Of a stretch of DNA of 5,144 nt, positions 1 through 5,144 are shown one piece after another (the stretch's first letter is position 1; each line of letters begins with the position of its first letter). The notes beneath the pieces are model-generated. The model worked only from the letters and a program-made list of their open reading frames with translations. It was not told the DNA's origin and did no database searches. The DNA is from Candidatus Nanohaloarchaea archaeon (GTDB lineage: Archaea; EX4484-52; GLR71): contig DAOVVY010000068.1 of NCBI GenBank assembly GCA_030636885.1, positions 1-5,144 of the forward strand, read 5' to 3'. The position numbers were made by a program, and so were the translations under genes.

Positions 1-57
1 AAAGAAACCGATATCGACCAGCCGCGTAACCTCGCCAAGTCTGTTACTGTAGAATAG
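1..57 (+). CDS. C-terminal end of an unidentified plus-strand gene (partial)
   Basis: Frame 1 is open from the window edge to a TAG stop at 55-57 and would encode 18 residues ending KSVTVE. The stop is followed at once by a perfect hairpin, and the next gene on the other strand ends at 107, so the layout fits two genes meeting tail to tail. The stretch looks richer in GC than the genes to the right, with many C or G third positions, which suits real coding sequence. A minus-strand frame across the same bases is also open, so the assignment is tentative. The product cannot be recognised from 18 residues. Confidence 0.45.
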   Translation, partial: KETDIDQPRNLAKSVTVE

Positions 58-58
58 A

Positions 59-101
59 GATCCGGAGATGATCGCTCCGGATCGAAAACGGGCTCTCGTT
101 T
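59..101. terminator. Tandem hairpins between convergent gene ends, probable bidirectional terminator
   Basis: GATCCGGAG (59-67) and CTCCGGATC (75-83) form a perfect 9-bp stem with a 7-base loop. A second, weaker stem pairs AAACG (86-90) with CGTTT (97-101) around a 6-base loop. On the minus strand the second stem comes first after the stop of the PP-loop gene and its 3' arm runs into a short T tract. On the plus strand the first stem starts right after the TAG at 55-57, and TTTTT follows only at 113-117. The position between two gene ends supports a termination or 3'-end-protection role; no experiment is implied. Confidence 0.5.
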
Positions 102-106
102 GTGTG

Positions 107-1510
107 CTAAATCTTTTTAGGGAAATCCTTCCATCTCCAGAACCCGAGCCTGACATATTTCTTGCTTAACATCCGCGATTCAGCCCAGTCGATAAGGTAC
201 TGATTGAATTTCTTATACTTATCATAATGGATATCTTTCATCCTCTGGAATTCACAGTCAAGACCTGATGGGCACATCCAACACCCGACCCGTTCAAAAC
301 CCATATCATAGAGTTTATTGTACCTTAATTTTTTAGACAATATGAAAAACCATACTTCAAGTGCGCGCCATTCAAGTATTGGGTATGCGCTGACCTGCCC
401 GGGGACGAACGGATTAGAATCTTCTCGTTTTGACATCGCTCTTGAAAATGACTCGCTTTTCCTCTTGCCTTCAAAAGTAAGACACCCCAAAGGATAATTA
501 AGTGACACATATTCAGCCATGGGCGCAAGCTTATGCGTCTTGCAGCACCACCTGTAATCTTTTGCAGGCGGTCCGAAAGTATCCATCTCAGAATAGAAAT
601 CTTTATCATTCTTGAGCAGCCGTATCTTCCTCTTCAGACGTTTCTGCATCATTGTGATATAATCAATAGTCTCAGGAAATTCAAGACCTGTATCGATAAA
701 TATAATCTCAAAATTATTAGTGACCTCTTTCATAAGTTCCAAGACAACAAGACTGTCCTTGCCACCACTGAATGCGACAGTCAGTGGTTTCTTATTTTTT
801 TCCATGGATGCCTTGATGAATTCTTTAGCTTCCTTTTCGATGATGTTAAGCGCACCTTTGTTCGCAATTATAGCTTTTTGGATATCACTGATTTGATTAG
901 AGAAAGCCAATTCTTCCCGAGTGATGTCAATAATCTTGATGACATTCTTGGCCTCTGTAAGTTCTCTCTTGATAAGTCCTTTACCTATCATCTTGTTTGG
1001 GAAGATTAAGATTGCATAGTCACCGATATTGAATTTTTCGCTGGACAATGTAACTATATTGTCTGAATCAATATACTTACCTTTAAGATGCCCTTTCGGC
1101 ATCTTCTTGACTCTGATTTTCCTTATTGATGATTTATCAAACATAACACATCCTTCAATAGATGGTATGAATCTGTATAATTTCTCAAGGATATCAAACT
1201 CAAGGTTTCCGATAATGACACCGTCAACAATGACCTCATCAACTTTGTCAACCCCTGACGTCTTGGCAAGATATATTGTCTTTTTGCGCATGAGTTTTCC
1301 CGTGCGCGAACCGTAAGAATTGGTGACCTGTTTATTTATCTCAAGTTTTTCAGTTTCAAATGCAGGCCGTACCTCACCATTACCTGTAACACTGATCGCT
1401 TTACCGCGCCCACCACATATGTCGCATTTCTTGCGTAGCAGTGGCACATTGCAATCATGGCACCATCTGACAAATGTCGCCTGCCTCTGCATCCTATTTT
1501 TTCGTTGCAT
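107..1510 (-). CDS. PAPS-reductase-family PP-loop protein with zinc ribbon and PUA-like domain
   Basis: A 467-residue protein of the phosphoadenosine phosphosulfate reductase family (COG0175-like), probably cytoplasmic. Domains in order: a zinc-ribbon knuckle with Cys17/Cys20 and Cys29/Cys32; a PUA-like region at about 90-195 with the typical GDYAILIF strand; and a PP-loop nucleotide-binding domain with SGGKDS at 248-253 and IDTGLEFPE at 272-280. Further family motifs are the GKRKSESFSR loop (348-357) and PILEW (377-381). Tandem Cys322-Cys323 and Cys410/Cys413 (CWMC) reproduce the CC...CxxC spacing that binds a [4Fe-4S] cluster in APS reductases. I see no C-terminal catalytic ECGLH-type motif, so simple sulfonucleotide reduction is doubtful. 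A PUA domain usually binds RNA, so thiolation or another adenylate-activated sulfur transfer is a reasonable inference. The ATG at 1508-1510 is preceded by GTGAGATC; Met7 (1490-1492) is a weaker alternative start. The stop is TAG. Confidence 0.9.
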   Translation of the reverse strand: MQRKNRMQRQATFVRWCHDCNVPLLRKKCDICGGRGKAISVTGNGEVRPAFETEKLEINKQVTNSYGSRTGKLMRKKTIYLAKTSGVDKVDEVIVDGVIIGNLEFDILEKLYRFIPSIEGCVMFDKSSIRKIRVKKMPKGHLKGKYIDSDNIVTLSSEKFNIGDYAILIFPNKMIGKGLIKRELTEAKNVIKIIDITREELAFSNQISDIQKAIIANKGALNIIEKEAKEFIKASMEKNKKPLTVAFSGGKDSLVVLELMKEVTNNFEIIFIDTGLEFPETIDYITMMQKRLKRKIRLLKNDKDFYSEMDTFGPPAKDYRWCCKTHKLAPMAEYVSLNYPLGCLTFEGKRKSESFSRAMSKREDSNPFVPGQVSAYPILEWRALEVWFFILSKKLRYNKLYDMGFERVGCWMCPSGLDCEFQRMKDIHYDKYKKFNQYLIDWAESRMLSKKYVRLGFWRWKDFPKKI

Positions 1511-1514
1511 TTAT

Positions 1515-1553
1515 GATCTCACATCTATGATTTATAGAACTAAGCATATATAA
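1515..1553 (-). promoter_or_regulatory. Promoter and possible ribosome binding site of the PP-loop gene
   Basis: Two TATA-like boxes are seen on the minus strand. TCTATAAA (1531-1538) is centred about 25 bases before the ATG and would give a leaderless mRNA. TTATATATG (1545-1553) would start transcription near 1523 and give a leader of about 13 bases containing GTGAGATC (1515-1522), a partial match to the archaeal GGTGATC ribosome binding site. The upstream box abuts the T-rich end of the tRNA gene. The sequence does not decide which box is used. Confidence 0.55.
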
Positions 1554-1555
1554 TG

Positions 1556-1565
1556 AAAATAAAAA
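1556..1565 (-). terminator. T-rich terminator of tRNA-Arg
   Basis: Read on the minus strand, the tRNA gene is followed after two bases by TTTTTATTTT. Archaeal RNA polymerase commonly stops at such T-runs without a hairpin. Because no T-run separates the upstream regulator gene from the tRNA, this may also be the end point for any read-through from the regulator. Confidence 0.6.
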
Positions 1566-1566
1566 G

Positions 1567-1641
1567 TGAGCCCGAAGGGATTTGAACCCTCGACCTACTG
1601 GTCCGAAGCCAGTCGCTCTATCCAAACTGAGCCACGAGCCC
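1567..1641 (-). tRNA. trnR: tRNA-Arg, anticodon UCG
   Basis: The minus strand folds into a complete cloverleaf of 75 bases including the discriminator A (1567). The acceptor is GGGCTCG paired with CGGGCTC, with G2.U71 and U5.G68 wobbles; the D stem is GCTC/GAGC. The D loop contains A14, G15, G18G19, A20 and A21. The anticodon stem ACTGG/CCAGT encloses the loop CTTCGGA, placing TCG at 34-36, which reads CGA (Arg). The variable loop has five bases, with C48 able to pair with G15. The T arm is GAGGG-TTCAAAT-CCCTT. There is no intron, and CCA is not encoded. It lies 33 bases after the regulator's stop codon and 56 bases before the PP-loop gene. Confidence 0.97.
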
Positions 1642-1663
1642 ACAGGATTAAATGGACATATAG

Positions 1664-1672
1664 TTTTTTAAA
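1664..1672 (-). promoter_or_regulatory. TATA box of tRNA-Arg
   Basis: TTTAAAAAA on the minus strand is centred about 27 bases upstream of the mature tRNA 5' end, the usual spacing for an archaeal TATA box. It sits in the 33-base gap just beyond the stop codon of the upstream regulator, so the tRNA can be transcribed independently. Confidence 0.6.
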
Positions 1673-1674
1673 TG

Positions 1675-2802
1675 TTACAATTTGATATCTTTATCTTTTA
1701 TGTCAAATACTTTCCTGCAAAGTCCTGAGAACACGACATTTTTGATGTATTTTATGTCATTTATAGGCACTACTGCAGTTTCAGTTTTATTTGTCATTAT
1801 ATTGGTCTTTGCGATATACTCTTCAATTGTTTGTGAATTACGGTAATATATGCTATAATCTTTATAGACACACAATGATATGTATTCATTCTCGTCATAT
1901 ATCCTTAAGAAATAATGTGGGTGGTTGGTCTCTATATATTTTACAAAATCAATCCGTTCTTCAATACTTTTTGCCTGATTGAATTTAAACGATTTATATG
2001 TGATGATCTCATTATCAAGTTTTTTAAGTGCTGGCACAATGACCGGTTTCAATATGCCTTTATCTAAAATATTTCGTTTTATCTTCCGGACTGTCTGTAA
2101 ATTGATTCCTGTCATTTCGGAAAGAGCTTTATTGTCTTTGTCTGGATATTTGCATAGGTGGAACATAACTTTTTTCTCGTTTACATTCAGGTTTACTGTC
2201 TTAAGCGTTCTGTCTTTTATTGTATGCCTGTCAAGACAATCATTATCTTCTGGTATATCCAATCTGAATATATGCCTGATGAGATTCGCATAACTGAAAT
2301 AGATATTTGCATGTTTTAACGCAAAATTGACATATTTTGGATATCCTTCAACAAATATTCCTTGTTTATTCCATTTCTCTTCAAAATCATATTCTCCAAT
2401 CCTGAGCTTTGCGAAATCCTTCACAAAATTAAGACCTACGTAAGTAGAATCTGTGATTATTGTAAATACACTGTTATTATATTTTTCCAGTACTCTTTTT
2501 GCTAGTTTTTTTAATGATTCTCTATCTATGTCTGGCTTTATTTGAAAAAATGTATTCTTGATGATACGTTCGTTGATGTATTCGGAACCTATCCTATATT
2601 TGAATCTGTAGACTTTATTGTCTTTAAGACGTGTCTTGATTGATGTGACTGTTGATCTTTTGAGATATATCTTTTCAGAAAGTTCTTGATCTGTCTTAAG
2701 TGGCCATCTTGTGATTGCGTACAATACAAGTATTTCTTTATCTGAGAGTTTATCTGGTTTTATTCTTTTTATCTGCTTCGAAGTGGTGATTTCGGAATCC
2801 AT
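1675..2802 (-). CDS. Transcriptional regulator with two winged-helix domains (Lrp/MarR-like, duplicated)
   Basis: A 375-residue, lysine-rich, probably DNA-binding cytoplasmic protein. An HTH unit at about 17-66 (LSDKEILVLYAI, then DQELSEKIYLKRSTVTSIKTRL) is echoed by a second at about 205-252 (LNVNEKKVMFHL, then NKALSEMTGINLQTVRKIKRNI). The two halves align well enough to suggest an internal duplication. Each HTH is followed by roughly 110 residues of mixed alpha/beta sequence (about 80-190 and 265-375) that could be sensor or dimerisation domains, but I do not recognise the ligand-binding fold. The HTHs resemble Lrp/AsnC or MarR-type winged helices; the target and effector are unknown. The ATG at 2800-2802 has a TATA box 27 bases upstream and no visible ribosome binding site, so the mRNA is likely leaderless. 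The stop is TAA. It is transcribed away from the plus-strand RNA candidate starting near 2947, which makes autoregulation or control of that RNA plausible. Confidence 0.75.
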   Translation of the reverse strand: MDSEITTSKQIKRIKPDKLSDKEILVLYAITRWPLKTDQELSEKIYLKRSTVTSIKTRLKDNKVYRFKYRIGSEYINERIIKNTFFQIKPDIDRESLKKLAKRVLEKYNNSVFTIITDSTYVGLNFVKDFAKLRIGEYDFEEKWNKQGIFVEGYPKYVNFALKHANIYFSYANLIRHIFRLDIPEDNDCLDRHTIKDRTLKTVNLNVNEKKVMFHLCKYPDKDNKALSEMTGINLQTVRKIKRNILDKGILKPVIVPALKKLDNEIITYKSFKFNQAKSIEERIDFVKYIETNHPHYFLRIYDENEYISLCVYKDYSIYYRNSQTIEEYIAKTNIMTNKTETAVVPINDIKYIKNVVFSGLCRKVFDIKDKDIKL

Positions 2803-2824
2803 ACGATTATATCTATTTACTAAT

Positions 2825-2833
2825 ATTTATAAA
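2825..2833 (-). promoter_or_regulatory. TATA box of the double-HTH regulator (leaderless start)
   Basis: TTTATAAAT on the minus strand is centred 27 bases from the A of the ATG at 2802, with an A-rich BRE-like GAAATC just upstream. The spacing puts transcription initiation at or very near the start codon, and no GGTGA-type site lies between. This supports both the chosen start and leaderless translation. Confidence 0.7.
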
Positions 2834-2844
2834 GATTTCTGTCG

Positions 2845-2868
2845 ATATGATACAAAATACGTATGATT
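2845..2868. promoter_or_regulatory. Possible operator between divergent promoters
   Basis: This stretch lies between the regulator's TATA box and the plus-strand promoter. It holds a perfect 8-bp palindrome ATACGTAT (2857-2864) and two copies of TATGAT (2846-2851 and 2862-2867) spaced 16 bases apart. Winged-helix regulators often bind such symmetric or repeated sites near their own promoter. The elements are short and could arise by chance in AT-rich DNA. Confidence 0.25.
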
Positions 2869-2893
2869 CAATAGTGTCTCGTCAAATTTCAAC

Positions 2894-2916
2894 AAAAAAA
2901 TATTCAAAAAAGAAAA
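2894..2916 (-). terminator. T-rich terminator candidate downstream of gatB
   Basis: Read on the minus strand this is TTTT-C-TTTTTT, five bases, then TTTTTTT, the strongest T-rich tract after the gatB stop codon. It lies more than 150 bases past that stop, so gatB transcripts ending here would have a long 3' UTR covering the stem-loop region antisense. Its left-to-right complement overlaps the BRE of the plus-strand promoter. Confidence 0.4.
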
Positions 2917-2926
2917 CCTTTATATA
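2912..2926 (+). promoter_or_regulatory. Strong plus-strand archaeal promoter (BRE plus TATA)
   Basis: GAAAACC (2912-2918), a purine-rich BRE-like element, is followed directly by TTTATATA (2919-2926). This is the clearest BRE/TATA pair in the window. Transcription would be expected to begin about 25 bases further on, near 2947. No protein-coding gene follows on the plus strand; the next 120 bases hold stem-loops instead. A second TATA-like run lies at 2936-2947 and could be an alternative box. Confidence 0.6.
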
Positions 2927-2946
2927 CTTTAAGTGACTATATATTT

Positions 2947-3099
2947 ATCCCTAGAACAAAAATAAGATCTCATATTTTGTGGACTCTCTCCATCAAAGGA
3001 ATCATTGATTCCTTGGGTGTCTGGTATCTTAGGGGGTATCAGACATCCAATCCAGGGTTATTATAACATTCATTTAAGTTCTGAAAGAATTTCTTTTTT
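2947..3099 (+). ncRNA. Candidate small structured RNA, divergent from the HTH regulator
   Basis: Downstream of the BRE/TATA pair come three stem-loops. Stem 1 pairs 2956-2964 with 2973-2980 (8 bp, one bulged A). Stem 2 is AAGGAATC (2996-3003) with GATTCCTT (3007-3014). Stem 3 pairs 3013-3028 with 3035-3050 around loop TTAGGG: 16 pairs, of which three are G.U on the plus strand. On the minus strand those three would be A.C mismatches, so the structure favours a plus-strand transcript. A small fourth inverted repeat, GTTAT-T-ATAAC, lies at 3057-3067. A T-run (3094-3099) could end an RNA of about 150 bases overlapping the last codons of gatB in antisense. I see no tRNA, 5S, C/D-box or convincing H/ACA signature. 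Both ends are estimates. Alternatives are a MITE-like repeat or a 3' UTR structure. Confidence 0.5.
3013..3050 (+). other. 16-bp stem-loop with three G.U pairs
   Basis: The left arm 3013-3028 (TTGGGTGTCTGGTATC) pairs along its whole length with 3035-3050 (GGTATCAGACATCCAA). The G.U pairs involve G3017, G3024 and U3027. The six-base loop is TTAGGG. The two bases at the foot of the left arm are shared with the preceding AAGGAATC/GATTCCTT stem, so the stems may stack or compete. This is the longest stem found by eye in the window outside the tRNA. Confidence 0.75.
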
Positions 3100-4491
3100 C
3101 GCAGTATTAGCATCAACTTGACCTTTAGTCTCGCGCATGACCTGTCCTACAAGGAAATGTAGTGATTTCTCGTTACCTGCTTTATAATCATTGACTGCAA
3201 CCTCATTTGATTTGATGACTTTCTTGACAATGTCTTTTATCTTGCCTGCATCTTCGATCTTACCTAACCCCAAGATCTTAGCTACACTCTTATCATCTTT
3301 TTTAAGTTCCACCATCTTCCGTATGATCTGCTCGGTGACGTGATCTGTATAATCTTTTTTCGCAAATGATGACAAAAGGCTTATTATCCATTCATCCTTA
3401 AGCCCTGAGCCTATATAAGTAGTATCATTATAGTTCAATGTCTTCTTCAGTGGTCCTGAGATCCAACCCGCAGCAATCTTTGCACCCACTTTCTTTGTAG
3501 CTTTCTCAAATATGTCTGATATCGCCTTCTCGCTAGTGAGTTTCTCTGCCTCTTTCTCGTGCATGCCATACTCTTTTATGAACCGTTTCTGTCTCTGGTC
3601 AGGCAGTTCAGGCAATCCTTTCTTGAGCTTGTCTATAAGTGATTTCTTGATCTCAATTTTAGTTAAATCTGGTTCGAACGTGTAACCGTAATCAGCTTCA
3701 GTCTCTTTCTTCCTCATGGTCTTAGTGACACCTAACTGTGGGTTCCATTGCCGTGATTCAAGCGTGATGACTCCACCGCCACGAACCACATTCTTCTGTC
3801 TTATGTGTTCATAGTTGAGCGCTCTCTCAATTTCTTTAGTCCCTGTGATGTTCTTGATCTCGACCCTTTCACCGCCATTGATTGACAGGTTGCCGTCTGA
3901 CTTGAGCGCCGCCTCGCTTGCAAAATCATAGATGCCAAGGTAATCGAATATCTGCCCGATCTTCTGCAGATATAATCGTGCCTCCTCAGGTGTAGAGAAA
4001 TCAGGCTCGGTCACGATCTCAATCAGTGGCGTGCCTGCCCGGTTATAGTCGACAAGTGTGTATCCTCCCGTAGGCGAACTTTTATGTATCAGTTTTGCCG
4101 GATCCTCCTCAATATGCAACCGTCGTATCCGTATCTTTTTCTTGTTTCCGGCAACATTGAGCTCCATAATACCTTTTTCTGCAAGAGGCACCTCATATTG
4201 TGTTGTCTGGAAATTCTTGCTCATGTCGGGATAGAAATAAGTTTTTCTGGAAAAATAGATCTCGCCCGCAATCTCGCAGTTGAGCGCGAGCGCAGCCTTG
4301 ATAGCGCTCTCAATAATCTTTTCATTGATCCGCGGTTTTGCACCAGGCATACCCAGGCACGTAGGGCAGGTTAGTGAATTAGGTTCAATAGCATCCTTAC
4401 TTTTGATAGAGACCGGGTTTGCGCACCCGCATAAGAGCTTGGACTTAGAGTTAAGCTGTACATGTGTCTCAAGACCTATCATCATACTCAT
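3070..4491 (-). CDS. gatB: Asp-tRNA(Asn)/Glu-tRNA(Gln) amidotransferase subunit B
   Basis: A 473-residue GatB, the tRNA-binding and kinase subunit of the GatCAB amidotransferase. This complex phosphorylates and amidates misacylated Asp-tRNA(Asn) and/or Glu-tRNA(Gln) in the cytoplasm. Diagnostic features are IGLETHVQL at 5-13; a zinc site with Cys21/Cys23 and Cys42/Cys45; KTYFYPDMSKNFQTTQY at 83-99; HIEEDPAKL at 126-134; DYNRAGTPLIEIVTEPD at 148-164; and RVEIKNI at 209-215. The C-terminal YqeY-like tail ends with LVGQVMRETKGQVDAN (447-462). The length is normal, and the extra domain of the longer archaeal GatE is absent. The usual R-C-D-A-N motif is KSDGN here (197-201), a mild deviation. The ATG at 4489-4491 has GTGAT six bases upstream, which favours it over Met3 and Met4. 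The stop is TGA. No gatA or gatC is visible, so the partners are encoded elsewhere. Confidence 0.97.
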   Translation of the reverse strand: MSMMIGLETHVQLNSKSKLLCGCANPVSIKSKDAIEPNSLTCPTCLGMPGAKPRINEKIIESAIKAALALNCEIAGEIYFSRKTYFYPDMSKNFQTTQYEVPLAEKGIMELNVAGNKKKIRIRRLHIEEDPAKLIHKSSPTGGYTLVDYNRAGTPLIEIVTEPDFSTPEEARLYLQKIGQIFDYLGIYDFASEAALKSDGNLSINGGERVEIKNITGTKEIERALNYEHIRQKNVVRGGGVITLESRQWNPQLGVTKTMRKKETEADYGYTFEPDLTKIEIKKSLIDKLKKGLPELPDQRQKRFIKEYGMHEKEAEKLTSEKAISDIFEKATKKVGAKIAAGWISGPLKKTLNYNDTTYIGSGLKDEWIISLLSSFAKKDYTDHVTEQIIRKMVELKKDDKSVAKILGLGKIEDAGKIKDIVKKVIKSNEVAVNDYKAGNEKSLHFLVGQVMRETKGQVDANTAKKEILSELK

Positions 4492-4497
4492 ATTGAT

Positions 4498-4533
4498 ATC
4501 ACTGCCAAAGATTTAGGCTTTAATTATTTAAAT
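4498..4533 (-). promoter_or_regulatory. Promoter and ribosome binding site of gatB
   Basis: A TATA-like ATTTAAAT (4526-4533) on the minus strand would place transcription initiation near 4504, giving a short leader of about 13 bases. The leader contains GTGAT (4498-4502), a core match to the archaeal GGTGATC ribosome binding site, six bases before the ATG at 4491. This spacing decides the first of three nearby Met codons as the start. Confidence 0.55.
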
Positions 4534-4563
4534 GTTAGGTGTGTGATTAAGACTATCTCTAAT

Positions 4564-4580
4564 TATTTTTTAATAAAAAT
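4564..4580 (-). terminator. T-rich terminator of the unidentified gene upstream of gatB
   Basis: About 14 bases after the TAG stop at 4594-4596, the minus strand reads ATTTTTATTAAAAAATA. This combines a T-run with a small self-complementary TTTTTA/TAAAAA element. It separates this gene from gatB, which has its own promoter 30-40 bases further on. Confidence 0.5.
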
Positions 4581-4593
4581 AGATGATTCCTTC

Positions 4594-5144
4594 CTAAAAA
4601 AACCTACTGGGTACGTATATGATTGTGTCACCATAATTTTTTTCTGTTATGAACTTTTCACGCTCATGATCCCTTAAATTTGAATTTGGCACAATTTTGT
4701 TTAGGTCTGTAATAGTTATCCCTGCAAAAAATCCCATTTCGTTTGCTATCTCTTCAAAAATAGCCATTATTTTTGAGCCTTCTAATTCCTGAACACCACA
4801 CCCCATTGGTGCAGTTGTGATTTTATTATAACTTTCTGTAATGTTATAAAATTCATCTAATTTTCGTGTTTCTTCAGTTCTGAATACAGATGTTATGGTT
4901 CCCTCAAACAATAATGTATATATCTCATCTATTGCTTCCTGTTCTTGAACCACAGTTTCTTCAGTAGGTTCTTGTATCTTTTCTCTTATGTGTTCTATCA
5001 GTTTATTCATACTCTCCGTATATATTCTTGTATTGTACCGTTTATCCATAATTTCTGCTTTTTTATATAATCTTAGTTCTGGTAATATCTCTTCATTTCC
5101 AACTTCAAAATCTTGTTTATCTACACCAAGTCCTCTTAAAACAG
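4594..5144 (-). CDS. Hypothetical protein, 5' end beyond the window (partial)
   Basis: The reading frame that ends at TAG 4594-4596 has an ATG at 5047-5049, which would give 151 residues. It is open without a stop for a further 31 codons to the window edge, adding the sequence VLRGLGVDKQDF...ELRLYKKAEI. That extension looks like ordinary protein, and no ribosome binding site is visible before the ATG at 5049. A TATA-like TTATATAAA lies only about 17 bases before it, too close for a leaderless start. I therefore read this as the C-terminal 182 residues of a longer gene. The part following Met5049 has an acidic helical stretch (KLIEHIREKIQEPTEE), a central MGCGVQELEG segment and a short hydrophobic stretch (MGFFAGITITDL). 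I see no signal peptide, membrane segment or recognised catalytic motif. The family and function are unknown. Confidence 0.7.
   Translation of the reverse strand, partial: VLRGLGVDKQDFEVGNEEILPELRLYKKAEIMDKRYNTRIYTESMNKLIEHIREKIQEPTEETVVQEQEAIDEIYTLLFEGTITSVFRTEETRKLDEFYNITESYNKITTAPMGCGVQELEGSKIMAIFEEIANEMGFFAGITITDLNKIVPNSNLRDHEREKFITEKNYGDTIIYVPSRFF

Noticed and set aside
533..1553. Plus-strand open frames opposite the PP-loop gene
   Set aside because: They are antisense to a protein with clear family motifs, and their translations show no recognisable domain.
2803..3069. Short minus-strand ORFs starting with ATG (11 codons or fewer)
   Set aside because: Very short, no ribosome binding site, and interrupted by stops; no sign of coding selection.
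2981..3069. Box C/D or H/ACA guide RNA
   Set aside because: CTGA and TGATGG-like words occur on the minus strand but in the wrong order for C/D. On the plus strand an ACA occurs at 3066-3068, but there is no pocket-forming internal loop or K-turn that I can support.
3017..3121. A GTG-initiated 34-codon plus-strand ORF inside the stem-loop region and the gatB 3' end
   Set aside because: No ribosome binding site or ATG, the start lies inside the 16-bp stem, and half of the frame is antisense to conserved gatB codons.
3006..4592. Shared 9-mer TGATTCCTT at 3006-3014 and 4584-4592
   Set aside because: One short match in AT-rich sequence with no flanking similarity; probably chance.
4084..4677. 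Plus-strand open frames opposite the 5' half of gatB and across its promoter
   Set aside because: Antisense to conserved gatB motifs or to the intergenic promoter; no supporting start signals.
1..5144. CRISPR array, insertion sequence, integrase or defence cassette
   Set aside because: No spaced direct repeats, no transposase or integrase motifs and no terminal inverted repeats were seen.

Overview
This window reads as archaeal DNA, AT-rich overall. The evidence is promoter architecture and gene content. TATA-like boxes lie about 25-27 bases upstream of several starts. At least one gene (the double-HTH regulator) appears leaderless. Ribosome binding sites, where present, are GTGA-type, and termination looks T-run based. 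The PP-loop protein carries a zinc ribbon and a PUA-like domain, an arrangement I associate with archaeal members. An uncultivated AT-rich euryarchaeal or DPANN-type lineage is possible, but the sequence does not settle this.

Layout from left to right: (1) positions 1-57 are probably the last 18 codons of a plus-strand gene that meets the next gene tail to tail, with a perfect 9-bp hairpin between them. (2) A minus-strand PAPS-reductase-family protein (107-1510) has an N-terminal zinc ribbon, a PUA-like middle and a PP-loop domain with an iron-sulfur-type cysteine pattern. (3) A minus-strand tRNA-Arg(UCG) gene (1567-1641) has its own TATA box and T-rich terminator. (4) A minus-strand regulator (1675-2802) contains two winged-helix DNA-binding domains, apparently from an internal duplication. 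(5) A 267-base intergenic stretch (2803-3069) holds the regulator's promoter on the minus strand and, facing the other way, a strong BRE/TATA promoter followed by three or four stem-loops. (6) A full-length minus-strand gatB (3070-4491). (7) A minus-strand gene of unknown function (4594 to beyond 5144) whose frame stays open to the window edge.

The most interesting element is the plus-strand segment at about 2912-3099. It has a promoter, a 16-bp stem whose three non-Watson-Crick positions are all G.U when read on the plus strand (and A.C mismatches on the minus strand), and a T-run 3' of the stems. It contains no convincing ORF. It looks like an undescribed small structured RNA, transcribed divergently from the HTH regulator and ending antisense to the 3' end of gatB.

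The genes do not form one obvious operon: most have their own promoter-like element. A loose shared theme is tRNA metabolism: GatB for tRNA-dependent amidation, a tRNA-Arg gene, and a PUA plus PP-loop protein that might act on RNA or in sulfur transfer. That link is inference only.
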